DNA of 64,000 nt from Vibrio algicola (GCF_009601765.2 NZ_CP045699.1:62001-126000); one strand, 5' to 3'. Positions 22,639 through 35,606 are shown, counted from the first letter of the stretch. The notes: generated from the letters alone by a model not told the origin. Translations and numbers: made by a program.

Positions 22639-23898
22639 ATGAACCTGACTGAACTTAAAAATCGCCCTGTTTCCGAACTTGTTGCGCTTGGAGAGAGTCT
22701 AGGTCTAGAAAACTTAGCCCGTTTACGCAAACAAGACATTATTTTTTCTATCCTAAAAGCTCAGGCTAAAGGTGGTGAAGATATATTTGGCGATGGGGTT
22801 TTAGAAATTCTTCAAGATGGCTTTGGCTTCTTACGCTCGGCAGATTGTTCTTACCTTGCCGGCCCAGATGATATTTATGTATCACCTAGCCAAATTCGTC
22901 GTTTTAATTTACGCACAGGTGACTCGGTAGCCGGAAAAATTCGTCCACCAAAAGATGGCGAGCGTTATTTTGCTCTGCTTAAAGTCAATAAGGTTAACTT
23001 TGACCGTCCTGATAATGCTCGTAATAAAATTCTTTTCGAAAACTTAACCCCTTTGCATGCCAACGAACGTATGGTGATGGAGCGTGGTAATGGTTCAACC
23101 GAAGATATTACAGCACGTGTTCTTGATTTGGCTTCACCTATTGGGAAAGGTCAACGTGGTCTGATTGTTGCTCCGCCGAAAGCGGGTAAAACCATGTTGC
23201 TACAAAACATTGCCCAAAGTATTGCCCACAACCACCCTGAGTGTGAGTTGATGGTATTGCTGATTGATGAGCGTCCTGAAGAAGTAACCGAAATGCAACG
23301 CTTGGTAAAAGGTGAAGTTATTGCTTCTACTTTTGATGAGCCAGCGTCTCGCCACGTACAAGTGGCTGAAATGGTAATTGAAAAAGCCAAGCGTTTGGTT
23401 GAGCATAAAAAAGATGTGGTCATTTTACTCGATTCGATCACTCGTTTAGCTCGTGCTTATAACACCGTGATCCCATCATCAGGTAAGATTTTAACCGGTG
23501 GTGTTGATGCGAATGCCTTGCACCGTCCAAAGCGTTTCTTTGGTGCAGCACGTAATGTTGAAGAAGGTGGTAGTTTAACCATCATCGCAACTGCATTGGT
23601 TGATACTGGCTCTAAAATGGATGAAGTTATCTACGAAGAGTTTAAAGGTACCGGTAACATGGAATTGCACCTTAACCGTAAGATTGCGGAAAAACGTGTT
23701 TTCCCTGCGATTGATTTCAACCGTTCAGGTACTCGTCGTGAAGAGTTGCTGACCAAAGGTGATGAGCTACAGAAAATGTGGATCCTACGTAAGATTGTTC
23801 ACCCAATGAGTGAAACCGATGCGATGGAATTCCTGATTGATAAGCTTGCCATGACCAAGACCAATAATGAGTTCTTTGATGCGATGCGCCGTCAGTAA
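22639..23898 (+). CDS. rho: Transcription termination factor Rho
   Basis: Rho is a hexameric RNA-dependent ATPase that ends untranslated transcripts. The sequence is almost the same as E. coli Rho: [19 protein letters not shown], the RNA-binding cold-shock-like domain with [10 protein letters not shown], the P-loop APPKAGKT and [16 protein letters not shown] 22639 gives 419 residues, identical to the E. coli length. A TTG eight codons upstream is in frame but adds non-homologous residues. No strong ribosome site is visible before the ATG. Confidence 0.99.
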   Translation: MNLTELKNRPVSELVALGESLGLENLARLRKQDIIFSILKAQAKGGEDIFGDGVLEILQDGFGFLRSADCSYLAGPDDIYVSPSQIRRFNLRTGDSVAGKIRPPKDGERYFALLKVNKVNFDRPDNARNKILFENLTPLHANERMVMERGNGSTEDITARVLDLASPIGKGQRGLIVAPPKAGKTMLLQNIAQSIAHNHPECELMVLLIDERPEEVTEMQRLVKGEVIASTFDEPASRHVQVAEMVIEKAKRLVEHKKDVVILLDSITRLARAYNTVIPSSGKILTGGVDANALHRPKRFFGAARNVEEGGSLTIIATALVDTGSKMDEVIYEEFKGTGNMELHLNRKIAEKRVFPAIDFNRSGTRREELLTKGDELQKMWILRKIVHPMSETDAMEFLIDKLAMTKTNNEFFDAMRRQ

Positions 23899-23975
23899 TG
23901 ATGATTTTACCAATCGTATATCTGGCTAGATAATCGCTTAGATTGGTATTTGTTCAAAGGGTTAACTCTACTTTT

Positions 23976-24005
23976 AATCACCGCTCACATTGAGCGGTGA
24001 TTTTT
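23976..24005 (+). terminator. Terminator of rho
   Basis: aatcaccgctca (23976-23987) and tgagcggtgatt (23991-24002) form a perfect 12 bp stem with a CAT loop, followed by a T-run. Confidence 0.93.
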
Positions 24006-24017
24006 ATTGTATAGAAG

Positions 24018-24039
24018 TATATATCCAAGTAACGTCAAG
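24018..24039 (-). repeat. Short interspersed repeat (reverse copy)
   Basis: tatatatccaagtaacgtcaag matches, on the opposite strand, the cttgaggtgacttgggtatata repeat at 25108-25129 in 19 of 22 positions. It lies between the rho terminator and the next gene. From memory, similar short sequences are scattered in Vibrio intergenic regions; no function is known to me. Confidence 0.65.
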
Positions 24040-24063
24040 ATAATTATCAAAGGAAGATAGCTT

Positions 24064-25044
24064 ATGCGCCAAGGATGGTATGCATTGATTCTTTGTTGTT
24101 TGATCGGAGTAGGCAGTCCATTTGCGAACGCTGTATCGATCTCACGAGAAGAGTCTCAGCAATGGTTACAGCAACCTCAGTTGGATGAGATCGTTACTAA
24201 CTTATACGCGCTTGCGATGAGTGATGATGCTCAATCACTGAACAGCCAACTGAATACTCTCTCGATGCCCAATCAAGAGATAGCCCGTTTTCTATTGTTA
24301 AAACAATTAGCCAGTAAACAAGTGGTACTTGGTCTCAATATGGTGACATTTGTTCAAGCGCAAACTCGCCACTTACCGACTTATATGATCGAAGAAACAG
24401 GCGATGGTTACCAAACCTCCATTCCTGCTTTTAATGCTTCGATTATTGCGACTCGTCTGATGCAGCAACGCACTCAAACTCAATCCAATTTCAATTTTAT
24501 TCTGGCAGCAGAAGACAATAATCTTCAACTTCAACAGTGGCTGCAAGGTTCATCGGCGCAAGTTAGCCAACGTGAGGCATTACTTATTTCGGTGATTGAT
24601 AGCTTATCTCCTCAAGCGTTATCTTATTTAGTTGAACAGATTGCAGGTGTGAAGGTGGTGCAATGGCTTCCGTCTTCCGCGGTGATGGCTAAAATGGCGC
24701 AAGCTTCGCAAGATCCACGTATGTATCATTTGCTCTGGAGGATGAAGAGTAATACTGATGCCGAAAAAGAAGTGCAACGATTAGCCAAGGTTGGGGATAC
24801 ATTCTCGATCCAACAACTGATCTTAGCGACCGACAACCCAGCCTTAAAATCGACCGCAATGCGCGCTTTAGTCAAGATTAAACCTATACCAATGACATTA
24901 GAGCAGTTTTTTGTGGCACAACTAAACCAAGTCGAAGATCAAGATTGGATGCAGGAACTACTGGTGAGTGCAGGTCATGCAGATTGGGTGCAGCAGTTAA
25001 TCAATAGCGGCTTAATTCCGATGACACAAACCGTCTCCCCCTAG
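24064..25044 (+). CDS. Exported protein of unknown function
   Basis: I do not recognise this 326-residue protein. It starts with a clear signal peptide: a positive end (MRQGW), a hydrophobic core and a likely cleavage after SPFANA at about residue 24. The mature part is glutamine-rich, mainly helical, and looks repetitive in a HEAT-like way (for example SLSPQALSYLVEQI, LILATDNPALKSTAMRALVKI), but I cannot name a family. It has no membrane anchor or lipobox, so it is probably periplasmic. The ribosome site is AGGAAG. It is followed by tandem short repeats and then ubiD, and is not obviously tied to ubiquinone synthesis. Confidence 0.8.
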   Translation: MRQGWYALILCCLIGVGSPFANAVSISREESQQWLQQPQLDEIVTNLYALAMSDDAQSLNSQLNTLSMPNQEIARFLLLKQLASKQVVLGLNMVTFVQAQTRHLPTYMIEETGDGYQTSIPAFNASIIATRLMQQRTQTQSNFNFILAAEDNNLQLQQWLQGSSAQVSQREALLISVIDSLSPQALSYLVEQIAGVKVVQWLPSSAVMAKMAQASQDPRMYHLLWRMKSNTDAEKEVQRLAKVGDTFSIQQLILATDNPALKSTAMRALVKIKPIPMTLEQFFVAQLNQVEDQDWMQELLVSAGHADWVQQLINSGLIPMTQTVSP

Positions 25045-25072
25045 TGATGGATAACGGTTGAAATGATTTTAA

Positions 25073-25129
25073 TTGAAGTGACTTGGGTATATAGCAAGAA
25101 ACTGCATCTTGAGGTGACTTGGGTATATA
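25073..25129 (+). repeat. Two tandem short interspersed repeats before ubiD
   Basis: ttgaagtgacttgggtatata (25073-25093) and cttgaggtgacttgggtatata (25108-25129) are nearly the same and lie 14 bp apart. Together with the reverse copy at 24018-24039 they flank the exported protein gene in inverted orientation. The second copy is 34 bp before the ubiD start and may overlap its promoter. Confidence 0.8.
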
Positions 25130-25163
25130 ATGTCAGCAAATTTAAATAGTCAGTAGAAGTAGT

Positions 25164-27044
25164 ATGAGTATAAAGGATTTACGAGATTTTATTGTCCAGC
25201 TTGAAAGCAAAGGGCTACTGAAGCGCATTACACACCCTGTTGACCCTGATTATGAAATGACAGAGATCAGCGATCGTACTTTACGTGCTGGTGGGCCGGC
25301 TTTATTGTTTGAAAACCCGATCGGTTACGATATGCCAGTGTTGACCAACTTATTTGGTACGGCAGAGCGGGTTGCAATGGGGATGGGGCGCAATGAAGTC
25401 AAAGAACTGCGCGAAGTTGGAAAGTTATTGGCCTACCTTAAAGAGCCTGAGCCTCCAAAAGGGTTCAAAGATGCCATCAATAAATTGCCGGTGTTTAAGC
25501 AAGTATTGAATATGCCAGCTAAGCGGCTTCGTCGTGCTGCTTGCCAGGATATTATTTTGCAAGGGGATGAGATTGATCTGGATAAGCTTCCGATCATGAG
25601 TTGCTGGCCAGGTGATGTGGCGCCATTGCTAACTTGGGGGTTAACGGTAACGAAAGGTCCGAATAAAAAACGTCAAAATCTTGGTATTTATCGTCAGCAA
25701 AAAATCGCTAAGAATAAAATCATCATGCGTTGGTTAGCGCATCGTGGTGGCGCATTGGATATGAAAGATTGGATGGAAACTCACCCAGGTGAACCTTTCC
25801 CAGTATCAGTGGCTTTTGGCGCCGACCCAGCTACAATTTTAGGCGCAGTCACGCCGATCCCAGATACGCTATCCGAATACGCTTTTGCGGGGTTATTGCG
25901 AGGCAGTAAAACCGAAGTGGTTAAATCTATTAGTAATGATCTGGATGTTCCCGCCAGCGCTGAAATCGTACTCGAAGGCTATATCGATCCAGAAGAGTTT
26001 GCTGATGAAGGTCCTTACGGCGATCACACAGGTTATTTTAATGAAGTCGAAAAACATCATGTATTTACCATTACCCATTTAACTATGCGAAAAAATGCCA
26101 TTTATCACAGCACTTATACTGGCCGCCCGCCCGATGAGCCTGCAGTGTTAGGGGTGGCATTAAATGAAGTATTTGTGCCTATTTTGCAAAAACAATTTCC
26201 AGAAATTGAAGACTTTTATTTACCACCAGAAGGATGCTCCTATCGTATGGCGGTGGTAACCATGAAAAAACAATACCCTGGACATGCCAAGCGCGTGATG
26301 ATGGGGGTATGGTCTTTTTTACGTCAGTTTATGTATACCAAATTTGTCATTGTGTGCGATCAAGATGTTGATATTCGAGATTGGAGCAGTATTACTCAAG
26401 CTATGATCACCCACATGGATCCTGTTCGTGATACGGTGCTGATTGATAACACTCCAATTGATTCATTAGATTTTGCTTCACCAGTCGTGGGGCTTGGATC
26501 CAAAATGGGTTTAGATGTCACTCACAAATGGTCAGCAGAATTAGCTTCGACAGGTGGGATCAATAGCTTGTTTGACTCGAAAAAGCTAGAGACTGATCAA
26601 CTCGCTTCTTTATATCAACATTTTCCTGAAATTATCGGTGTGCATTTCCCAACGGCTCCTACTTCTCATCAAATGATGATAGTGAGTATCCGCAAACAAG
26701 AAGTGGGACACTGTCGCCGCTTAGCAATGGAACTGTGGCAATATTTAGCCTCATCGATTGATGTTAGGTTTATGATTATATGTGATGATGATGTCAATAT
26801 TCATGACTGGAATGATATTATTTGGGCGGTAACCACTCGCATGGACCCGACTCGAGATACTCTAATACTCGAAGAGGAAGAGACGACGGATTCAAGTCAC
26901 TCTAAAATGGTCATGGATGCCACTAATAAATTGTGGGGTGAAACCCAAAGAGAGTGGGGAACACCAATTAAAAAAGATCCTTCCATTGTGAATAAAATTG
27001 ACTCTATTTGGGAGGAACTCAATATCTTCCCACAGCAAAAATAA
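25164..27044 (+). CDS. ubiD: 4-hydroxy-3-polyprenylbenzoate decarboxylase UbiD (extended form)
   Basis: UbiD removes the carboxyl group from the polyprenylated benzoate ring in ubiquinone synthesis, using the prenylated flavin made by UbiX. Conserved blocks include [28 protein letters not shown] and [14 protein letters not shown]. At 626 residues it is about 130 longer than the E. coli enzyme. The extra length comes from an internal duplication: residues 345-428 (FPEI to DTVLID) recur in diverged form at 487-570 (FPEI to DTLILE), and [11 protein letters not shown] at 446-456 recurs as [12 protein letters not shown]. The end, [15 protein letters not shown], then matches the E. coli C-terminus. 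It is likely in an operon with the ferredoxin and fre. Confidence 0.96.
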   Translation: MSIKDLRDFIVQLESKGLLKRITHPVDPDYEMTEISDRTLRAGGPALLFENPIGYDMPVLTNLFGTAERVAMGMGRNEVKELREVGKLLAYLKEPEPPKGFKDAINKLPVFKQVLNMPAKRLRRAACQDIILQGDEIDLDKLPIMSCWPGDVAPLLTWGLTVTKGPNKKRQNLGIYRQQKIAKNKIIMRWLAHRGGALDMKDWMETHPGEPFPVSVAFGADPATILGAVTPIPDTLSEYAFAGLLRGSKTEVVKSISNDLDVPASAEIVLEGYIDPEEFADEGPYGDHTGYFNEVEKHHVFTITHLTMRKNAIYHSTYTGRPPDEPAVLGVALNEVFVPILQKQFPEIEDFYLPPEGCSYRMAVVTMKKQYPGHAKRVMMGVWSFLRQFMYTKFVIVCDQDVDIRDWSSITQAMITHMDPVRDTVLIDNTPIDSLDFASPVVGLGSKMGLDVTHKWSAELASTGGINSLFDSKKLETDQLASLYQHFPEIIGVHFPTAPTSHQMMIVSIRKQEVGHCRRLAMELWQYLASSIDVRFMIICDDDVNIHDWNDIIWAVTTRMDPTRDTLILEEEETTDSSHSKMVMDATNKLWGETQREWGTPIKKDPSIVNKIDSIWEELNIFPQQK

Positions 27045-27045
27045 A

Positions 27046-27315
27046 ATGTCTTATAAAGTCACGTTACTGCCGAGTCAGCAACAGTTTGAAGTGAGTGAAG
27101 GTCAAACTATTCTCGAAGCGGCACTACAATGTGGCGTACAAATACCAAGCCGTTGTAAGGTTGGTGTTTGTACAACGTGCTTATGTAAAAAATCACAAGG
27201 AGATGTTCATTATCAACTTGAACCTATGCTCACACAAAAAGAGCAAGAACAAGGTTGGATATTTCCGTGCCTAGCTTATGCAAAGAGTCACTTGATCTTA
27301 ATTTTAGATGAGTGA
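27046..27315 (+). CDS. Small 2Fe-2S ferredoxin
   Basis: This is an 89-residue plant-type ferredoxin. The four cluster ligands are C37, C42, C45 and C75 (CKVGVCTTC, then FPCLAYAKS), spaced as in the family. It resembles the N-terminal ferredoxin domain of AscD-type flavin reductases, which in those proteins is fused to a Fre-like reductase. Here the ferredoxin gene starts 1 bp after the ubiD stop and lies 13 bp before fre, so I infer that Fre reduces this ferredoxin, or that both serve the same redox step. A longer in-frame start inside ubiD is possible but not supported by homology. Confidence 0.9.
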   Translation: MSYKVTLLPSQQQFEVSEGQTILEAALQCGVQIPSRCKVGVCTTCLCKKSQGDVHYQLEPMLTQKEQEQGWIFPCLAYAKSHLILILDE

Positions 27316-27328
27316 CCATGAGGAAACC

Positions 27329-28042
27329 ATGACTATACAATGCAACGTAAAAACAATAGAGCCATTAGCGCGTAATACTTACCGAATTATTTTAGCGCCT
27401 CAAACGTCTGTCGATTATAAAGCGGGGCAGTATTTGATGGTGGTAATGGGCGAAAAAGATAAACGTCCATTTTCAATTGCAAGTAGCCCATGTCGCCATA
27501 ATGGTGAGTTAGAATTACATATTGGCGCTGCTGATCATAATGCTTACGCTATAGAAGTGGTCGAAGCGATGAATCATGCTTATGCCAATAATCAAACCAT
27601 TGAAATAGATGCACCGCACGGCAGCGCTTATCTTCAATCGCCTTCCGACCGTTCATTATTATTGATCGCTGGTGGTACGGGTTTCAGTTATACCCGATCA
27701 ATTTTAGATCACTGCGTCAGTCAACAACTGCCACAACCGATTTACTTATATTGGGGAGGTAAAGATAGTGAGCAGCTATATGCGATGCGCGAGCTTGAAA
27801 AAATAGCGACAGAACATAGTAATGTACACTTTATTCCGGTAGTAGAGGCAGATGAACAAGATTGGGGTGGTAAGAAAGGCAATGTATTAGAGGCAATTGA
27901 GCAAGATTTCGATTCACTCAGCGGCTTTGATATTTATATTGCAGGTCGTTTTGAAATGGCTGGGGCAGCTAGAGATCGTTTTGTTGATCATAAATTGGCA
28001 AACAAAGAACGAATGTTTGCCGATGCTTACGCTTTTATCTAA
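27329..28042 (+). CDS. fre: NAD(P)H-flavin reductase Fre
   Basis: Fre reduces free flavins with NADH or NADPH; the flavins then drive ferric iron reduction, activation of ribonucleotide reductase and, in luminous relatives, luciferase. The flavin motif [11 protein letters not shown] and the pyridine nucleotide motif [16 protein letters not shown] are present, and the end [14 protein letters not shown] to FADAYAFI matches E. coli Fre. I chose ATG 27329 with GAGGA upstream, giving 237 residues; an ATG 21 bp earlier overlaps the ferredoxin gene and adds non-homologous residues. The ubiD-fre pairing is as in E. coli. Confidence 0.97.
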   Translation: MTIQCNVKTIEPLARNTYRIILAPQTSVDYKAGQYLMVVMGEKDKRPFSIASSPCRHNGELELHIGAADHNAYAIEVVEAMNHAYANNQTIEIDAPHGSAYLQSPSDRSLLLIAGGTGFSYTRSILDHCVSQQLPQPIYLYWGGKDSEQLYAMRELEKIATEHSNVHFIPVVEADEQDWGGKKGNVLEAIEQDFDSLSGFDIYIAGRFEMAGAARDRFVDHKLANKERMFADAYAFI

Positions 28043-28074
28043 CCAATCGCGATGAAACTGCCGATAAAACAAAC

Positions 28075-28101
28075 AAAAAAGGAGCGTTGTGCTCCTTTTT
28101 T
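28075..28101 (+). terminator. Terminator after fre
   Basis: aaaaaaggagc / gctcctttttt around loop GTTGT forms an 11 bp stem with a T-run, ending 41 bp before the rRNA promoter. Confidence 0.93.
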
Positions 28102-28142
28102 AGTCGAAGTGGGAATAAAAACAAAAAAGTGTAAAAAAGATC

Positions 28143-28170
28143 TTGCCAATATAGAGTTGATCTCTATAAT
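28143..28170 (+). promoter_or_regulatory. rRNA operon promoter P1
   Basis: TTGCCA (28143-28148) and TATAAT (28165-28170) are 16 bp apart. An A-rich UP-like element lies just upstream (about 28115-28140), and the GC-rich start GCGACC after the -10 box is of the kind linked to stringent control. Confidence 0.85.
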
Positions 28171-28268
28171 GCGACCTCACTGACACGGAGCACACAGCCT
28201 AACGGCCGCAACGAGTCAGAGGTCATAACCTTCTCAAAAAGGTTAACGAAAAAAGATTGCAGAAAGTG

Positions 28269-28297
28269 TTTGACACGCTCAATCAAATCGTTAAAAT
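28269..28297 (+). promoter_or_regulatory. rRNA operon promoter P2
   Basis: TTGACA (28269-28274) and TAAAAT (28292-28297) are 17 bp apart, about 127 bp downstream of P1, followed by a GC-rich discriminator. Confidence 0.8.
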
Positions 28298-28336
28298 GGC
28301 CGCCCTGTTCAACGAGACGCAAGTCGCACGAACAGT

Positions 28337-28348
28337 TGCTCTTTAACA
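28337..28348 (+). promoter_or_regulatory. rRNA boxA antitermination site
   Basis: TGCTCTTTAACA is the boxA sequence bound by NusB-S10, which makes RNA polymerase resistant to Rho on rRNA. A second copy lies in the spacer before 23S. Confidence 0.92.
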
Positions 28349-28358
28349 ATTTAAACCT

Positions 28359-28378
28359 ATCAATCTGTGTGGGCACTC
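28359..28378 (+). other. 5' arm of the 16S processing stem
   Basis: atcaatctgtgtgggcactc is complementary, apart from one G-U or mismatch position, to gagtacccacacagattgat at 30170-30189 after the 16S gene. The stem brings the two ends of 16S together for RNase III cleavage. Confidence 0.85.
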
Positions 28379-28608
28379 GTTGATGATAATCAATAAAGCT
28401 CGTCTTTTTTAACGAAGAGGCGAAGCAAAAATGATTTCAATGAACTGAGTGACCAAATTGAACAATTTATTGTTCGGCACAGTCAATTCATTACCATTCT
28501 GTTGGAATGGTAATAGCTTTAAAATTACACTTTATCTTCGGATAAAGATTAGTTTTGAAGTCAGTATTCGTTGAGTCACTCCCTTTTAATTAAGGGAATC
28601 AAAATCTT

Positions 28609-30150
<1,542 letters not shown>

Positions 30151-30220
30151 CGAAAAGATTATTTTTGATGAGTACCCACACAGATTGATTAGGTTTAGAA
30201 AAGTTAAGAGTTTTAATGTT

Positions 30221-30297
30221 GGGTCTGTAGCTCAGCTGGTTAGAGCGCTCGCCTGATAAGCGGGAGGTCGGTGGTTCAAGTCCACTCAGACCCACCA
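30221..30297 (+). tRNA. tRNA-Ile (GAT)
   Basis: A 77-base cloverleaf with anticodon GAT at 30255-30257 and encoded CCA end, in the 16S-23S spacer, which is the usual place. Confidence 0.98.
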
Positions 30298-30337
30298 ATT
30301 TTCCTCCAGAGAGAATTGGTCAACATTAAGAAACGAT

Positions 30338-30413
30338 GGGGCTATAGCTCAGCTGGGAGAGCGCCTGCCTTGCACGCAGGAGGTCTGCGGTTCGATCCCG
30401 CATAGCTCCACCA
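30338..30413 (+). tRNA. tRNA-Ala (TGC)
   Basis: A 76-base cloverleaf with anticodon TGC and encoded CCA, second tRNA of the 16S-23S spacer. Confidence 0.98.
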
Positions 30414-30722
30414 TCTTTAAGTATTCTCCTTGAGAGTATTTAAAGATGGTTACATCGAAAGATATAACTTGCTCTTTAACAATTTGGAAAGCTGACTGAA
30501 TAAATAACCAAGGTTATTTGTTCAAAATAAAAGTTCTCAAATCTTATTGCTTGCTTGCAAGTGATGAGTAACAACACACATTCAAGTGTCTTGTATTCTA
30601 CAAACCATTTATGGTTTGTTCTATTGAGTCCGGCAAATCGTTTATTCAAGATTACCCTCTTGAATAAACAAAAAACTAAACCTTATTTAGTTGAACATAC
30701 ATAAGACCCTTTTGGGTTGTAT
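30414..30722 (+). other. Spacer between tRNA-Ala and 23S, with second boxA
   Basis: This 309-base stretch has no gene. It holds a second boxA, TGCTCTTTAACA at 30470-30481, and near its end a sequence (gttgtatggtt) complementary to aaccatacaac just after 23S, which forms the 23S processing stem. The rest is AT-rich leader RNA. Confidence 0.85.
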
Positions 30723-33612
<2,890 letters not shown>

Positions 33613-33742
33613 ACAACACCTAAAGGGTTTTGTTGTTGGATTTAATAGAAGATACAGAATAGATACTTGAATTTGTGTGAGAACGAATTAGCAAAGCAGC
33701 TTTCCGAATTAGTTAAGACGAAATCGTCTTAACAAAGAATAT

Positions 33743-33862
33743 TGCTTGGCGACCATAGCATTGTGGACCCACCTGATTCCATGCCGAACTCAGAAGTGAA
33801 ACGCAATAGCGCCGATGGTAGTGTGGGGTTTCCCCATGTGAGAGTAGGACATCGCCAGGCTT
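33743..33862 (+). rRNA. rrf: 5S ribosomal RNA
   Basis: About 120 bases, closed by the helix TGCTTGGCG / CGCCAGGCT, with the typical internal CCGAACTCAGAAGTGAAA. It lies 130 bp after 23S. Confidence 0.97.
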
Positions 33863-33889
33863 TGATTTAGTATACTGAATAGACACTGC

Positions 33890-33966
33890 GGAGTGGTAGT
33901 TCAGTTGGTTAGAATACCGGCCTGTCACGCCGGGGGTCGCGGGTTCGAGTCCCGTCCACTCCGCCA
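33890..33966 (+). tRNA. tRNA-Asp (GTC)
   Basis: A 77-base cloverleaf with anticodon GTC and encoded CCA, distal gene of the rRNA operon. A decayed copy lies about 100 bp downstream. Confidence 0.98.
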
Positions 33967-33976
33967 CTATTTATGA

Positions 33977-34006
33977 AAGCCTGATTCGAAAGAGTCGGGC
34001 TTTTTT
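33977..34006 (+). terminator. Terminator of the rRNA operon
   Basis: aagcctgattc and gagtcgggctt pair around loop GAAA (some G-U pairs), followed by TTTTTT, just after tRNA-Asp. A near copy of this hairpin is found at 34185-34214. Confidence 0.92.
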
Positions 34007-34063
34007 ACGTCTGAACAAAGTTGAATTATAGAACGTAAAGGCAATGACTTTGAGGTGATATAC

Positions 34064-34214
34064 TGTGGTCGCATTAGTTGGTTAACTCTATTCAGAAGCG
34101 GCGGCCTGTCACGTCGGGGGCGCGCAAGATTGTTGATATTAGGGAGCCCCGTCCACATCACCACTGTCTTTTTTATAATAGCTGAAAGCCCGATTCGAAA
34201 GAGTCGTTTTTTTA
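34064..34214 (+). pseudogene. Decayed tRNA-Asp copy with its terminator
   Basis: This stretch repeats the tRNA-Asp region in damaged form. TTAGTTGGTTA, GGCGGCCTGTCACGTCGGGGG (anticodon arm with GTC) and CCCCGTCCAC, then CACCACT, can be matched to the intact gene, but an insertion of about 15 bases sits in the T arm and the acceptor stem no longer pairs. It is followed by AAAGCCCGATTCGAAAGAGTCG and a T-run, a copy of the terminator at 33977-34006 with a broken 3' arm. I infer a tandem duplication of tRNA plus terminator that then lost function. Confidence 0.8.
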
Positions 34215-34262
34215 CGTCTGGACAATCCCGAAAAACAGCTACAAAAATGTATGGTCCGCCTC

Positions 34263-34479
34263 TTAATTGCAACTACAATTAATTAATGACGGAGTTAGTT
34301 TGCGCTAATGTATTCGGAGTCACGTTTGGTGAGCTCATGGCTTACCAGCTCCACGATGATATCCGCGCCAGATTATCCTTAAAAAGCCAAAAGCATTTTT
34401 ATGCTGTTTTTTGTATCTGGTTTTTAATCTGGCCGATTGACCGTTTTTGTCATCACTTTCATTGACGTTGCAAACTCGG
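34263..34479 (-). ncRNA. Candidate bridge RNA region of the IS1111 element
   Basis: This noncoding end lies downstream of the transposase, where IS1111-group elements are reported to encode the bridge RNA that pairs with donor and target DNA. It is rich in hairpins: tggtgagc / gcttacca (34327-34334 with 34340-34347), and a 9 bp perfect stem gccagatta / taatctggc (34367-34375 with 34425-34433) enclosing agcat / atgct (34392-34396 with 34401-34405). RNA borders and guide loops cannot be set by eye. The structures are seen; the function is inferred from the family. Confidence 0.5.
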
Positions 34480-35502
34480 TTACGGCTGCAAAGCAGCCTT
34501 AAAAGCTTGGAGGTGTTGTAACACCGCCCAAGCTATTCTTGCTAGCTTGTTGGCAAGTGCTACCACTACAACATTAAACGGCTTGGTTGCCCTCAAATTG
34601 ACCAGCCATTGACGAAATACTTTCCCTGTGGTTTCTGGCCTAGATAAAATCGCTCTAGCACCATGAACAAATAAGGTCCGAAGCTGTTTATTTCCTCGTT
34701 TACTAACACCAAATAACTTGGGTTTACCTCCTGTCGAAAACTGCCTTGGAACAAGACCCAGCCATGCTGCCATATTACGACCATTTGCAAAGTTATTTGC
34801 AGAGCTCACATCAGCAATACAAAGCGTTGATGTCAGATCTCCAATGCCGGGAATTGTTTTTAATAACCGAGCTAATTCATTATGTTCAGAAATATCATGA
34901 AGCTTAATGTCTTGCGCTTTTATTTGTTGGCTCAAATAAGAATAATGCTCATGGATACTACATAGTTCATTGAGTAAACTCGGGGGTAATTCTTGATTTT
35001 GTTCTGCTAACCACTGGAAAAGTGCTTTCATATTTGCATGTCCTTTGGGCAGGCTCAGGCCAAATTCGAGTAGAATTGCGCCAATTCTAGACATACATGC
35101 CGTTCGTTCTTTTATATAACCATCTCTAATTCGATGAATCGTTGCTATAACTTGTGCATCTTCTGTTTTTACTGCAACAAAACGCATAGATGGTCGGCTC
35201 GCTGCTTCTGCTATCGCAGCTGCATCAATGAAGTCATTTTTATTACCCTTGACGTAAGGTTTTACATATTGAGGGGGGATGAGTTTGGTCTGATGACCTA
35301 AATTTATGCATTTTCGAGCGAGCCAATGGGATCCACCACATGCTTCAAAAGCGATAATTGTAGGTTCTAGCTTCGCAATAAAAGAGATTAATTGGTTTCG
35401 ATTATATTTTTTCCGTAAAACTTCTTTCCCCGAGTGGCTATGACCAACCACGTGAAAGCTATGTTTACCTAAATCGATACCTAAAATTTGGATAGAAGAC
35501 AT
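34480..35502 (-). CDS. IS110/IS1111-family transposase (DEDD recombinase)
   Basis: This recombinase has an N-terminal RuvC-like DEDD domain and a C-terminal transposase-20 domain with a catalytic serine. Visible are GIDLGKHSFH (first D), AFEACGGSHW (E), KGNKNDFIDAAAIAEA (two D) and, in the second domain, PGIGDLTSTL, NMAAWLGLVPRQFSTGGKPK and GVSKRGNKQLR. The serine of QFSTGGK is a candidate nucleophile. I start at ATG 35502 with GAGGTGA upstream, giving 340 residues; a GTG three codons earlier is in frame. The gene looks intact, so the element may still move. Confidence 0.94.
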   Translation of the reverse strand: MSSIQILGIDLGKHSFHVVGHSHSGKEVLRKKYNRNQLISFIAKLEPTIIAFEACGGSHWLARKCINLGHQTKLIPPQYVKPYVKGNKNDFIDAAAIAEAASRPSMRFVAVKTEDAQVIATIHRIRDGYIKERTACMSRIGAILLEFGLSLPKGHANMKALFQWLAEQNQELPPSLLNELCSIHEHYSYLSQQIKAQDIKLHDISEHNELARLLKTIPGIGDLTSTLCIADVSSANNFANGRNMAAWLGLVPRQFSTGGKPKLFGVSKRGNKQLRTLFVHGARAILSRPETTGKVFRQWLVNLRATKPFNVVVVALANKLARIAWAVLQHLQAFKAALQP

Positions 35503-35571
35503 ATGGTTCACCTCATTTATGAATGCCTACTCTAAGCATAGGAGTTTGAGAGTGAGGCGGACCATATAATT

Positions 35572-35600
35572 AAGCCGAAGTATTCTTCTTCGGCTTTTTT
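35572..35600 (+). terminator. Terminator-like hairpin after the IS element
   Basis: aagccgaag (35572-35580) and cttcggctt (35588-35596) pair around a 7-base loop, followed by TTTTTT on the plus strand. The only plus-strand gene upstream is the rRNA operon beyond the IS, so it may be a backup rrn terminator cut off by the insertion. It could also serve pssA on the other strand, though the T-run there is poor. Confidence 0.75.
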
Positions 35601-35606
35601 GTGAAT

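Larger units (their letters stand above)
34250..35566 (-). mobile_element. IS110-family insertion sequence, IS1111 group
   Basis: The element carries one transposase gene and is bounded by a 13 bp inverted repeat, tatggtccgcctc (34250-34262) and gaggcggaccata (35554-35566). Subterminal inverted repeats of this kind mark the IS1111 group; the true ends probably lie a few bases outside. No target duplication is expected for this family. A 217-base noncoding end lies downstream of the transposase and a short 35-50 base end upstream. It sits between the decayed tRNA-Asp and a terminator hairpin that probably once belonged to the rRNA operon side. Confidence 0.88.

Noticed and set aside
26998-27045. 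Longer start for the ferredoxin gene inside ubiD
   Set aside because: The 16 extra residues are not ferredoxin-like and overlap the ubiD C-terminus.
35447-35462. CACGTGAAA inside the IS transposase gene as a further parS site
   Set aside because: The core matches but the outer arms do not, leaving about five mismatches to the consensus.
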